A stretch of DNA of 64,000 nt from an uncultured Clostridia bacterium (GTDB lineage: Bacteria; Bacillota; Clostridia; TANB77; CAG-508): contig CAKPFO010000006.1 of NCBI GenBank assembly GCA_934153805.1, positions 1 through 64,000 on the forward strand. The letters are read 5' to 3'. The notes below the pieces were generated by a model. That model ran no database searches and was not told where the DNA came from. It saw nothing but the letters and a program-made list of their open reading frames with translations. Within the stretch, counting starts at the first letter, position 1. Each line of letters opens with the position of its first letter. Position numbers and translations under genes: made by a program. This document shows positions 8,734-17,024 of the stretch, in pieces.

Positions 8734-8853
8734 ATAGTTTCTACTTATTTCTTATTTTACTGTTCTATTTGCTACAACGTTTTTATACTTCTTACTACTT
8801 CTACAAGTAGTTAATGTGTTCCTATATTATCAATATGATATTTTTATCAAAAC

Positions 8854-9720
8854 CTATTGTCTAGTAAATGCAAGTTCTTTTTCTTCTTGTGCTATACTTT
8901 TTTCCAATAATTCTGGTTTTTTAATATACTTATTAAATAATTTAAATGAACTTGCATAATAATAGCCATCGCAGATTCTCTCGTCACCTACAAAAGCAAT
9001 AGAAATACATTTTTCTTCAATAATTTCTTCGTCTTCATGAATAAAATCTTTCTTTTTCTTCCCCATTGCAAAAAACAAACTAGTTGTTCCAAAATTATAC
9101 AAGTGATGATAAATAGCATCTATTCCTAATGACCCTACATTAGTTAAAAAAGCACTTGTATGAAATGGGCTAAGTTCTATAATTTTTTTAGGTAACAATC
9201 CATATTTATCCAATAACTTGAAAATGCCAACGACTAATTTTAATATAATATTAGGTGTTTTTCCTAACTCATATACTAGCTTGTCCATATTGTTCTTTGT
9301 TTTTATGTCTTTATTTTCTACAATAGCATTTTCTAATTTTTCTTTTATATCTAAAATTGTCTCTTCCCCTGTAAATTTTAATTTTAGAACAGTTTCTGGT
9401 GCATTATCTTCTAAACTCTTTTTTATAGTAAGTGAAACAAAAATATCATTTCTGTCATAAGTTCTTCCATCCATAACAAATCTATTTAACCATGGTCTTT
9501 CATATATAGTACGTATTATAGCTGCATAAATAATGTGCATATAAGATATTTTTACTCCCTCTTGAGCTTTTTTATTTATATAAGCATCCATAAATTTAAT
9601 TGGTACATCTTGTCTAAAATATACCTGTGAATCATTTCTAGTTTTCATAATGTGTGGAATTATACGAAATAATAGTGACACATTTTTTACCCTTTTTCCA
9701 TCTGAGCGAAATCCAAACAT
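8854..9720 (-). CDS. E2/CAT-fold acyltransferase-like protein lacking the catalytic His
   Basis: A 288-residue stand-alone homologue of the catalytic domain of 2-oxo acid dehydrogenase E2 (chloramphenicol acetyltransferase fold). The trimer-fold landmarks are present: YINKKAQEGVKISYMHIIYA, a strand with SLTIKK, TNVGSLGID, and a closing segment FVGDERICDGYYYAS. In E2 enzymes that last segment reads DHRxxDG; here Glu replaces the catalytic His while Asp-Gly remain. No lipoyl domain and no E1/E3 genes are near. It may be a catalytically altered or structural relative. Membership in the fold is well supported; substrate unknown. Confidence 0.7.
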   Translation of the reverse strand: MFGFRSDGKRVKNVSLLFRIIPHIMKTRNDSQVYFRQDVPIKFMDAYINKKAQEGVKISYMHIIYAAIIRTIYERPWLNRFVMDGRTYDRNDIFVSLTIKKSLEDNAPETVLKLKFTGEETILDIKEKLENAIVENKDIKTKNNMDKLVYELGKTPNIILKLVVGIFKLLDKYGLLPKKIIELSPFHTSAFLTNVGSLGIDAIYHHLYNFGTTSLFFAMGKKKKDFIHEDEEIIEEKCISIAFVGDERICDGYYYASSFKLFNKYIKKPELLEKSIAQEEKELAFTRQ

Positions 9721-9754
9721 AATTAATCCCCTTTCCCATCTTTTATAATAGCAT

Positions 9755-9792
9755 AAAAGCAGATAATTAGCAAGGCTAAACTATCTGCTTTT
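9755..9792 (-). terminator. Intrinsic terminator after secA
   Basis: AAAAGCAGATA (9755-9765) pairs with TATCTGCTTTT (9782-9792). An inner stem (TTAGC/GCTAA) completes the hairpin, with T-runs on both sides. It lies 18 bases past the secA stop. Confidence 0.8.
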
Positions 9793-9809
9793 TAAGGACA
9801 TTTTATATT

Positions 9810-12560
9810 TTACTCATTTCTTCCGCAACAGTTCTTATACTTTTTACCCGAACCACAAGGGCAAGGATCGTTTCTTCCTATTTTAGGTTCAGTATGTACT
9901 ACTGGTGTATTTGTATTTGTTTTTGAAGGAGTAACTCCATCTAATGATTTTATTGCTGTATCTTCTAGGCTTGTATTTGTTATTTGAGCTGATTCTTGTC
10001 TAGATACCATTCCATCTTCTCTTTTTCTTGCATTTAAAAGGAATCTAACTACATCAACTTTTATGTTAGCAACCATTTCATCGAACATATCAAATCCTTC
10101 AATTCTGTATTGAACAACAGGGTCTTTTTGGCCATATGCTCTTAATCCAATTCCGTTTTTTAATTCGTCCATGGCATCGATATGATCCATCCATTTTTGG
10201 TCAACTATTTTTAACATTACAACACGTTCTAATTCTCTTAAGTTTTCGCTACCAAAGTCTGCTTCTTTTTGAGCATAAACCTCATGGATTTTGTCTTTTA
10301 ATTCATTTATAACATCTTCTACATTTAGTTTTTCTTCTTTTAAAGAATGTAATTTATCTATACCAAAAGTAACTGTTATGTCTTGCATTAATGCTTCTTT
10401 ATTTACATTTTCTTCAGTAAAATATGTGTTTGTTAAATCTTCAGCAACAGAATCCATCATTTTTAATATTTGGTCTTTTAAGTTTTCTCCATCTAAAACT
10501 TCTCTTCTTTGTTTATATATAATTTCTCTTTGTGTGTTCATAACATCGTCATAATTTAAAACATTCTTTCTTATGCTAAAGTTTCTATCTTCTACTCTTC
10601 TTTGAGCAGATTCTACAGATTTTGAAATCATTTTTGATTCGATAGGCATATCCTCATCTGCACCTAGCATGTTGTATACTGCTGTAATTTTGTCTCCACC
10701 AAATATTTTCATTAAGTCATCATCTAATCCTATATAGAATCTTGATTCTCCTGGATCTCCTTGACGTCCACTACGTCCACGAAGCTGATTGTCAATTCTT
10801 CTTGATTCATGTCTTTCTGTACCAATTATTTTTAATCCGCCAGCTTCGATTACTTTTTGCTTTTCATCTTTTATTTGTTCGTTATACTTATCTTCTAACT
10901 CTTTAAATCTCTTTCTAGCTTCTAATATTTGTTCATCGTCAGTTTCATTGAAAGCTGTTGCTTGCTCTATTAGTTCTTCAGGATATTTTTGCTTTCTCAT
11001 TTCTTGTTTAGCTAGATATTCGCTATTTCCTCCAAGCATAATATCGGTACCACGTCCTGCCATGTTAGTAGCAATTGTTACAGCACCATATTTACCAGCT
11101 TGAGCAACTATCTCTGCTTCTTTTTCATGGAATTTAGCATTTAATACTTCGTGCTTAATTCCTTCTCTTTTTAATAAGCTACTTAATTTTTCAGATTTTT
11201 CTATTGATACTGTACCAACTAGAACTGGTTGACCTTTTTTATTGCTTTCTTTTATTTCATTTATAACTGCTCTAAATTTTGCGTTTTCGTTTTTGTATAT
11301 AACGTCATGATTATCTACACGAACCATTGGTTTGTTTGTTGGTATTTCTATAACATCTAAGTGATAAATTTCCTCAAATTCTGCCTCTTCAGTCATAGCA
11401 GTACCAGTCATACCTGCTAACTTGTCATACATTCTAAAATAATTTTGGAATGTAATTGTAGCAAGTGTCTTTGATTCGTCAGCAATTTTTACACCTTCTT
11501 TTGCTTCTATTGCTTGATGTAAACCATTGTTGTATCTTCTTCCATACATAATACGTCCTGTAAATTCGTCTACAATTAGAACTTCTCCATCTTTTACGAT
11601 GTAGTCTATATCTTTTTTCATAATACCATGTGCACGTAAAGCTTGATTTACATTATGTACTAATTCTGAGTTTTCTATATCATTAAAGTTTTCTAATCTA
11701 AATTCTTCTTCTGCCTTTTTTATACCCTTTTGAGTAAGAGATGCAGATTTTGCTTTTAAGTCTACTATGTAATCATATTTTTCATTATCTTCTGCTTGCT
11801 CAAAGTCTTTGACATCTTCTTCTACTATTACTTTTGCTTTTAATTTTCTTACAAAGCTATCGGCTTTTTTGTATAAATCAGAAGATTTATTTGCTCTACC
11901 AGAAATAATAAGTGGTGTACGAGCCTCATCAATTAAAATACTATCAATCTCGTCCACTATTGCATAATGTAATTTTCTTTGTACTAATTGGTTTTTATAA
12001 ATAACCATATTATCTCTTAAGTAGTCAAATCCATATTCATTGTTTGTTCCATATGTTATATCACAGTTATATGCTTCTTGTTTTTGTGTAGGGTTCATTC
12101 CTGCAATTACAAGTCCTACGCTAAGACCTAAAAATCTATAAAGTTTTCCCATCCATTCACTATCACGTTTAGCTAAGTAATCGTTAACAGTAACAACATG
12201 TACACCTTCTCCTGTAAGTGCATTTAAATATACAGGAAGTGTTGCAACTAATGTTTTTCCTTCACCTGTTTTCATCTCGGCAATTCTACCTTGATGAAGT
12301 ATAATTCCACCTATTAATTGAACATCAAAGTGTCTCATTCCTAATACTCTTTTAGATGCTTCACGAACTACTGCAAAAGCTTCTGGTAATATGTCGTCTA
12401 GTGTTTCTCCTTTGTTTAATCTATTTTTGAACTCATCTGTTTTTCCTCTTAATTCAGAGTCAGATAGTTTTGAAATTTCTTCTTCTAAGCCATTAATTTT
12501 AGCTACTATTGGCATTACTCTTTTTACTTCTTTTTCACTATATGTTTTAAATAGTCCCAT
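9810..12560 (-). CDS. secA: Preprotein translocase ATPase SecA
   Basis: Cytosolic motor that pushes unfolded preproteins through SecYEG. In order: NBD1 with Walker A MKTGEGKTLVATLP and DEAD-like VDEIDSILIDEA, the preprotein cross-linking domain, NBD2 (VTIATNMAGRGTDIMLGG, then GRSGRQGDPGESRFYIGLDD), the helical scaffold (LKNGIGLRAYGQKDPVVQY) and a C-terminal zinc tail (GRNDPCPCGSGKKYKNCCG). At 916 aa it is full length. A near-consensus promoter and a terminator frame it as a single-gene unit. The ribosome site AAGGAAGG lies 9-10 bases before the ATG. Confidence 0.97.
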   Translation of the reverse strand: MGLFKTYSEKEVKRVMPIVAKINGLEEEISKLSDSELRGKTDEFKNRLNKGETLDDILPEAFAVVREASKRVLGMRHFDVQLIGGIILHQGRIAEMKTGEGKTLVATLPVYLNALTGEGVHVVTVNDYLAKRDSEWMGKLYRFLGLSVGLVIAGMNPTQKQEAYNCDITYGTNNEYGFDYLRDNMVIYKNQLVQRKLHYAIVDEIDSILIDEARTPLIISGRANKSSDLYKKADSFVRKLKAKVIVEEDVKDFEQAEDNEKYDYIVDLKAKSASLTQKGIKKAEEEFRLENFNDIENSELVHNVNQALRAHGIMKKDIDYIVKDGEVLIVDEFTGRIMYGRRYNNGLHQAIEAKEGVKIADESKTLATITFQNYFRMYDKLAGMTGTAMTEEAEFEEIYHLDVIEIPTNKPMVRVDNHDVIYKNENAKFRAVINEIKESNKKGQPVLVGTVSIEKSEKLSSLLKREGIKHEVLNAKFHEKEAEIVAQAGKYGAVTIATNMAGRGTDIMLGGNSEYLAKQEMRKQKYPEELIEQATAFNETDDEQILEARKRFKELEDKYNEQIKDEKQKVIEAGGLKIIGTERHESRRIDNQLRGRSGRQGDPGESRFYIGLDDDLMKIFGGDKITAVYNMLGADEDMPIESKMISKSVESAQRRVEDRNFSIRKNVLNYDDVMNTQREIIYKQRREVLDGENLKDQILKMMDSVAEDLTNTYFTEENVNKEALMQDITVTFGIDKLHSLKEEKLNVEDVINELKDKIHEVYAQKEADFGSENLRELERVVMLKIVDQKWMDHIDAMDELKNGIGLRAYGQKDPVVQYRIEGFDMFDEMVANIKVDVVRFLLNARKREDGMVSRQESAQITNTSLEDTAIKSLDGVTPSKTNTNTPVVHTEPKIGRNDPCPCGSGKKYKNCCGRNE

Positions 12561-12599
12561 GTTTTTCTTCCTTCCTTTTTTAGCATTTATACGAGTTAA

Positions 12600-12628
12600 A
12601 CTATATCACTCTTTATAATAAAAATCAA
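12600..12628 (-). promoter_or_regulatory. Sigma-A promoter of secA
   Basis: Minus strand: TTGATT, 17-bp spacer, TATAGT, about 40 bases before the secA start. Confidence 0.7.
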
Positions 12629-12636
12629 GGAAAAAT

Positions 12637-12671
12637 GTAAAAAAACAGTACAGTAATTTTACTACACCGTT
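12637..12671 (-). terminator. Intrinsic terminator after the 12692-13156 gene
   Basis: A 13-bp stem (12644-12656 with 12659-12671) pairs throughout, counting three G-U pairs, with a 2-base centre. It is followed on the minus strand by TTTTTTT. Confidence 0.8.
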
Positions 12672-12691
12672 TTTTACTAATTATTCAATTT

Positions 12692-13156
12692 TTATTCTCT
12701 TTGTAAGGAGCCCAGTCCGTTATATGAAAAGCATGGAGTACCATCATATAACAAATATAAATTTACTAGAACATCATCTTCTTTTCTCCTTACTGTTTGA
12801 TATGCACGAGATAAAAGTTTTGGAGTTTCTAATAAATATTGGTCTTTACATGATATATCGGAATAGAACTTTGCATTTTTATCCGGAATATAATAATTAC
12901 CGTCAAACGGAAAAAGCATATCTATAACTTCTTCATAAGTTGTTTTATAATCTACTGAAGTTGTCGTAGTATTGTTATTTTCCGTTGTTTCCTGTGTTTG
13001 ACGACTAGTACATTGTTCTTTATAGTTTTCCTCAATATAGTTTTTAATTTGATTGTCTATCCGTATTTGAAATCCTTTATCTACAATAAAGAATACACAA
13101 ACACCTAGAAATATAATTACTATTTTGCATAATACTTTTTTGATTTTGTCTGTCAT
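12692..13156 (-). CDS. Hypothetical single-pass membrane protein
   Basis: Unrecognised 154-residue protein. The start at 13156 is chosen because AAGGAG lies seven bases before that ATG; the longer frame (13186) lacks a site. An N-terminal helix (KVLCKIVIIFLGVCVFFIV) anchors it. A Thr/Asn-rich linker with TTENNNTTTT follows, then a C-terminal part with hydrophobic and aromatic residues (YQTVRRKEDDVLVNLYLLYD). The orientation is probably outside. It is a lone gene with its own terminator. No function can be assigned. Confidence 0.6.
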   Translation of the reverse strand: MTDKIKKVLCKIVIIFLGVCVFFIVDKGFQIRIDNQIKNYIEENYKEQCTSRQTQETTENNNTTTTSVDYKTTYEEVIDMLFPFDGNYYIPDKNAKFYSDISCKDQYLLETPKLLSRAYQTVRRKEDDVLVNLYLLYDGTPCFSYNGLGSLQRE

Positions 13157-13311
13157 GTTTTTTCTCCTTCCGCATTGCAATTGCAATTTGCTTGTTTACT
13201 GCAATATTATGTTACTTATTATAACATTTTTTTGTCCATAATACAAGCATATTTATTAAAATTACGACATATAAGTTATTAGAGAATCTTTTATTTAAGG
13301 AAGGAATTCAT

Positions 13312-13851
13312 ATGTTTATTTATAATATAAAATTAAGTGGTTCAAAGATGTTCAAAATATTATTTATTTTTATAATTGCTTTTGTAATTGCACTATGTGG
13401 CTTTATAGGATACAAAATTTATAGTGCTAGCGTTAATGCTAAAGACAATATACAGCAAACAGGACTTAATGAGCTTACCAACAAAAATTACTCTACAATT
13501 TTAAAAACCGTTCACGATGATATTGACTCTTATATTGGAACTAAAATTAAATTTTCAGGTTTTGTATATCGAGTATATGATTTGAATAAAGAGCAATTCG
13601 TACTTGGTAGAAATATGATTATAAGCTCTGATTTTCAAACTGTAGTTGTTGGATTTTTGTGTCACTATAAAGATGCCATAAATTTAAAAGATAACTCGTG
13701 GGTAGAAATTCAAGGAACAATAACTAAAGGTGATTATCACGGAAATATGCCAATACTAGAAATAACTTCTTTAAAACAAATTGAAAAGCCTAATAATGAA
13801 TACGTATACCCTCCTGACGAAAATTATATACCTACCTCTGCTATTCTCTAA
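13312..13851 (+). CDS. Membrane-anchored protein with DUF1980 (YcgQ-type) domain
   Basis: The N-terminal helix (about 14-36, ILFIFIIAFVIALCGFIGYK) anchors the protein. The C-terminal ~120 residues match the closing domain of the YcgQ/TIGR03943 family: GTKIKFSGFVYRVYDLNKEQ, FVLGRNMIIS, VVVGFLCHYKDAINLKDNSW, VEIQGTITKGDY and the YVYP end. In that family a two-gene permease/YcgQ system is common, but no permease partner is present here, so the domain stands alone. Length 179 aa. The site AAGGAAGG lies 7-8 bases before the ATG. It is one of the few plus-strand genes here and is followed by a palindromic repeat and a terminator. Confidence 0.72.
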   Translation: MFIYNIKLSGSKMFKILFIFIIAFVIALCGFIGYKIYSASVNAKDNIQQTGLNELTNKNYSTILKTVHDDIDSYIGTKIKFSGFVYRVYDLNKEQFVLGRNMIISSDFQTVVVGFLCHYKDAINLKDNSWVEIQGTITKGDYHGNMPILEITSLKQIEKPNNEYVYPPDENYIPTSAIL

Positions 13852-13856
13852 TTTTG

Positions 13857-13996
13857 TTTAGGGACGCCCCTTTTTCGAAATTTTTTACAGAAAGGGACAC
13901 TCCTCTATTTTTAGCAAGGGTGTCCCTTTTAGAAAATTTTTTCGAAAAAGGGGCGTCCCTAAAATAAAATTTTTTCGAAAAAGGGGCGTCCCTAAA
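13857..13996 (+). repeat. Nested palindromic repeat element (GGGACGCCCC type)
   Basis: The 24-bp unit beginning TTTAGGGACGCCCC (13857-13880) recurs in reverse complement twice, at 13940-13963 and 13973-13996. The last two are direct repeats with a 33-bp period. An inner inverted repeat AAAGGGACAC/GTGTCCCTTT (13891-13900, 13920-13929) sits between the arms. The whole can fold as a long hairpin. It resembles REP-like or miniature elements; no transposase is in the window. GC is higher than the flanks. Confidence 0.75.
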
Positions 13997-14006
13997 CGAC
14001 TAAATT

Positions 14007-14051
14007 AAAAAACAAAGAAGTGACTAATTTTAATCACTTCTTTGTTTTTTT
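14007..14051 (+). terminator. Bidirectional terminator between convergent genes
   Basis: AAAAACAAAGAAGTGA and TCACTTCTTTGTTTTT form a perfect 16-bp stem with a 9-10 nt loop and T-runs on both sides. It sits between the plus-strand DUF1980 gene and the minus-strand small gene at 14077. Confidence 0.88.
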
Positions 14052-14076
14052 GTTTGAAAATAATTTTCAGTTTTTT

Positions 14077-14256
14077 CTAATTCAGTTTTATGACATAAGT
14101 GTCTCCATCTAAAGTCATAGATGCTTCGGCATATTCCTCTGCCACATAGTACAAAATAGCCAGTATCCCCATTCCGTCCTTTTCCATGTTGTTCACAGCT
14201 TTTTGAATAAGTCCTACTCTAACTCCATCGATTGTATTACTTGCCACTCTTATCAT
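14077..14256 (-). CDS. Small hypothetical protein, 59 aa
   Basis: An open frame of 59 codons (starts MIRVASNTIDGVRVGLIQKA, ends GDTYVIKLN) preceded by a perfect AAGGAGGT six bases before the ATG. The predicted protein is soluble and mildly acidic: an N-terminal beta segment, a helix (KAVNNMEKDG), a hydrophobic stretch with tyrosines (MGILAILYYVAEEYAEA) and a closing strand. The strong ribosome site and the terminator on its downstream side support a real gene. No family recognised. Confidence 0.7.
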   Translation of the reverse strand: MIRVASNTIDGVRVGLIQKAVNNMEKDGMGILAILYYVAEEYAEASMTLDGDTYVIKLN

Positions 14257-14327
14257 ATTGCTACCTCCTTAGATGTTTTCCCCACAGTTACTTTACATAT
14301 TATAACATATCTAACTATATATTGCAA

Positions 14328-15425
14328 TTATTCTCGCTCAAAAATTGCTTTTGCTACCCCTTTATCTATCATTGTTCCAAAAATGTTTTTTAACATAATC
14401 AAAATGACTGGCCCTAGTAATAACCCTAATATTCCTATAAATTTAAAGCCTGTATACATAGCTATTAACGTAAAAATAGGATGAATACCTATTTGCCCTG
14501 ACACTATACGCGGTTCTATAAATTGCCTTACTGCACTCATAATAAATAATAATATAAGTAGCAAAACTCCTAGTCTTATATCTCCATTAAACGCAGCTAT
14601 AACAGCCCATGGAATCATAACTGTTGCAGAACCAAAGATAGGTAATGCGTCCACAAAACCTATTCCTAAAGCTGCAATTAGCGGATAGCCTACATTTAAG
14701 CCAACTATTTTAAAAATATATAAACCTATAAGTGAAATTATAAAAGAAACAATTACAAGTATTGCTTCTGCCTTTATTAAAGCTCCTAGCGATGATGTCA
14801 TTTCTTTTATAAATTTAATTATTTTTTTAACCCATAATTCAGGAAAATGATGTTCGAGTTGGTCTAACATATATATTTTGTCTGTGCAAATAAAGTATAG
14901 TGACAAAATGGTAATAACAACATAGATTCCTATTGTTGGGATAGATGTTATCATATTTAAAATATTAGTTAATACTTGTTTTAGCCAATCAGATACTGCA
15001 CTAAATACGTTTGTCATTGATTCCTGGATTGTATTTATTATTTCACTTGACAAATTTAGCTTGCTTAAATCTACTTTTGAGATTATTTCTTGAAATCTAT
15101 ACGAAATTTTTTCAAAATATCCATTTAAGCCTTTTAGCAAATTGGTAGACTCCGTAATTAATGTTATTATTCCCCAAGCACATAATCCAATTATAATTGA
15201 TAAAGAAACGACAAATACTATTATTGCACTTGTCCTTCTTTTTAGTTTAAAATGCCTCATCAAATATCTAATTACAGGTTCAATTATTAATGATAATAGA
15301 AATGCTATTAAAAATGGCATATAAAAAATAGCAAATTTAAATGCTATAAATATTCCTAAGCAAGTTAGAGCAAAGACTAATAATCTTTTAAAAACTTTAG
15401 ACCAATAATTCATATCAACTACCAT
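14328..15425 (-). CDS. AI-2E family transporter (PerM-like permease)
   Basis: Polytopic membrane protein of the AI-2E/PerM family, whose members export small molecules or act as sodium-proton antiporters. There are about seven to eight helices, in two groups split by a soluble helical section (about 100-145). The C-terminal family signature ALGIGFVDALPIFGSATVMI is present, followed by GQIGIHPIFTLIAMYTGFK and GILGLLLGPVILIMLKN. The start is taken as the second ATG (15425), eight bases after AGGAG; an ATG at 15431 sits too close. Length ~365 aa, as usual. Substrate unknown. Confidence 0.85.
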   Translation of the reverse strand: MVVDMNYWSKVFKRLLVFALTCLGIFIAFKFAIFYMPFLIAFLLSLIIEPVIRYLMRHFKLKRRTSAIIVFVVSLSIIIGLCAWGIITLITESTNLLKGLNGYFEKISYRFQEIISKVDLSKLNLSSEIINTIQESMTNVFSAVSDWLKQVLTNILNMITSIPTIGIYVVITILSLYFICTDKIYMLDQLEHHFPELWVKKIIKFIKEMTSSLGALIKAEAILVIVSFIISLIGLYIFKIVGLNVGYPLIAALGIGFVDALPIFGSATVMIPWAVIAAFNGDIRLGVLLLILLFIMSAVRQFIEPRIVSGQIGIHPIFTLIAMYTGFKFIGILGLLLGPVILIMLKNIFGTMIDKGVAKAIFERE

Positions 15426-15523
15426 ACACATTTCTCCTATGTATACTTTTTATATAATTTTATGTATTTTGGTGCTAATTTATACATGGGTTTATTACTA
15501 TTGTGGTAATTTTTAAAAATTAG

Positions 15524-15563
15524 AAAAACGAGCTACTATATGAATATATAATAACTCGTTTTT
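15524..15563 (-). terminator. Intrinsic terminator after the CBS gene
   Basis: An 18-bp stem (15524-15541 with 15546-15563), fully paired with G-U, around GAAT. Core AAAAACGAG/CTCGTTTTT, with T-runs on both sides. Confidence 0.85.
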
Positions 15564-15582
15564 CTGATTTTACAATAAATTT

Positions 15583-16029
15583 TTACTCTGCATTTCTTTT
15601 GTTGCATCCACAAATATTTTCAAATGTCTCCCCTATCTTCTCATCACTTACATTTGCATTTTTTGCTAAATCTCCTAAACTAATAATACCTACTATTTTA
15701 TTGTTGTCATCTACTACTGGGAGTCTTCTTATTTGATATTCTCCCATTAACTTTTCAGCCTCTGAAATTTCACAGTTTTCATCACAACAGCATACTTTAC
15801 ATGTCATAATTTCACTTACAGGTGTTGTTTTAGCATCTTTGTCATGAGCAATACTTCTTAGTATAACATCTCTATCTGTTACTAAACCTACTATATTTTG
15901 AGAATTATCACATACAGGAACACATCCTATGTGATTATCACACATTAATTTTGCACAATCTTTTATTGTGTTACTTGGCTTTAAACAATAAACATCGCCA
16001 CACATACAATCTTTTACTTTCATATCCAC
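15583..16029 (-). CDS. Cysteine-rich two-CBS-domain protein
   Basis: Two tandem CBS domains, each able to bind adenine nucleotides: first IKDCAKLMCDNHIGCVPVCD with GLVTDRDVILR, second EAEKLMGEYQIRRLPVVDDN with GIISLGDLAKN. About 14 cysteines in ~148 residues, including CMC near the start, CKVCCC and C-G-C at the end, is unusual for this family and could bind metal or respond to redox. The start is uncertain: the GTG at 16029 has AAAGGA at six-base spacing; ATG at 16035 or 16023 are alternatives. No partner channel or kinase is adjacent. It ends at a strong terminator. Confidence 0.82.
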   Translation of the reverse strand: MDMKVKDCMCGDVYCLKPSNTIKDCAKLMCDNHIGCVPVCDNSQNIVGLVTDRDVILRSIAHDKDAKTTPVSEIMTCKVCCCDENCEISEAEKLMGEYQIRRLPVVDDNNKIVGIISLGDLAKNANVSDEKIGETFENICGCNKRNAE

Positions 16030-16207
16030 TAACATTCCTTTCTTAGGAACACATTAAGCTAAAAAATTTTTTAAAGCAAAATTGTACCTTTTATATTTTT
16101 AAATGTTTTTACATTTAACATTATTATTTTGTCCAGTTAGTTTTTTTATATGATATGAAATTTCTTCAAACTTTTTTGCAATAATATTTACCATAATTTT
16201 CCAAAAT

Positions 16208-16401
16208 AAACACATAAGCATTAAATATAAAATTTAAATGTAATGACGAATGTGCATAAGAAAATTTTAGAAATTCTACGATATTTTATGGAAAGAGTTC
16301 ATTTTTAATGGAAAAGTGCCATAAAATGAGGTAAAATTTCTTAGATTTTTTTATAAACCGAGGAATGAAATTTAAATTTTATATTTAATGCTTATGTGTT
16401 T
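16208..16401 (+). repeat. Dispersed palindromic element, copy A
   Basis: Outer arms 16208-16239 and 16370-16401 are perfectly complementary over 32 bp. The core begins with TGACGAAT, then an inner imperfect stem, a loop with GTTCATTTTTAATGG, and AACCGAGGAA near the right arm. The core is related to copies at 19137, 27907 (both on the opposite strand) and 31249, but the arms are not. It fills the 374-bp gap between the CBS gene and the DUF4116 gene, beginning 8 bases after the latter's stop codon. No open frame. Confidence 0.75.
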
Positions 16402-16409
16402 TTATTAAT

Positions 16410-16949
16410 TTATTTTAAAGCAATTATCTCTTCATCTTGTTTAATTTTTTCTCCCAAGAATATATAGCATCTTTTATCTTGTTTCATTGCTTCAAGAGCT
16501 ACATCTTTATCTTCTCTTAGTCTATTGCTTGCGTACTTTACAATTATACCTTTATTTTTTACCGCTTCTAATACAACTTCTTTATCATCTCTCATAGATG
16601 GATGAGAATAATATAAAATTTGACCGCTTATTTTTAGTCCTGCAAGTAATAACTCCTTATCTAACAGAAGATTTTCTTTTGCATAGCAATATGTCCATCC
16701 TAATCTACTTACAGAGTCATATACAATTTCTCTATCGCCTTTTAAATTATCACTTGCAAACTCTAATGCCTCTGCATTGTTTTTTACCGCTTCTAACACT
16801 ATCTCTCTATCATTTCTTAATTCATCACTTGCAAATTCTAACAATTTGCCGTTTTCTTTTACTGTATTTAATACATATTCTCTGTCACATGAATTCTTCT
16901 TCATATTTGTTACTTCTATTGGCTCTGGCATCTTTTTTTCTCTTTTCAT
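16410..16949 (-). CDS. DUF4116 repeat protein
   Basis: 179 residues made of about four to five ~33-residue repeats, each with the DUF4116 pattern: R/K-D-R/K-E-x-V-L-x-A-V-K-x-x-x-x-x-L-x-x-A-S (for example REIVLEAVKNNAEALEFAS and KEVVLEAVKNKGIIVKYAS). Such repeats are helical pairs of unknown function, common in protist symbionts and gut Firmicutes. One central repeat is diverged (SRLGWTYCYAKENLLLDKEL). No secretion signal. The ribosome site is weak at both candidate starts (16949 and codon 7). Repeat element A directly follows the stop. Confidence 0.75.
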   Translation of the reverse strand: MKREKKMPEPIEVTNMKKNSCDREYVLNTVKENGKLLEFASDELRNDREIVLEAVKNNAEALEFASDNLKGDREIVYDSVSRLGWTYCYAKENLLLDKELLLAGLKISGQILYYSHPSMRDDKEVVLEAVKNKGIIVKYASNRLREDKDVALEAMKQDKRCYIFLGEKIKQDEEIIALK

Positions 16950-17024
16950 ATTGATATTTAGGTTTTTTTAAATTTTTACAATATATTTTGTATCTAACGC
17001 AGGTTTTACCTATAAACCTAACAT

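Noticed and set aside
8750..8815. A functional sortase gene ending in TLTTC
   Set aside because: Stop codons lie immediately upstream in that frame, leaving only about 20 codons; at most a remnant.
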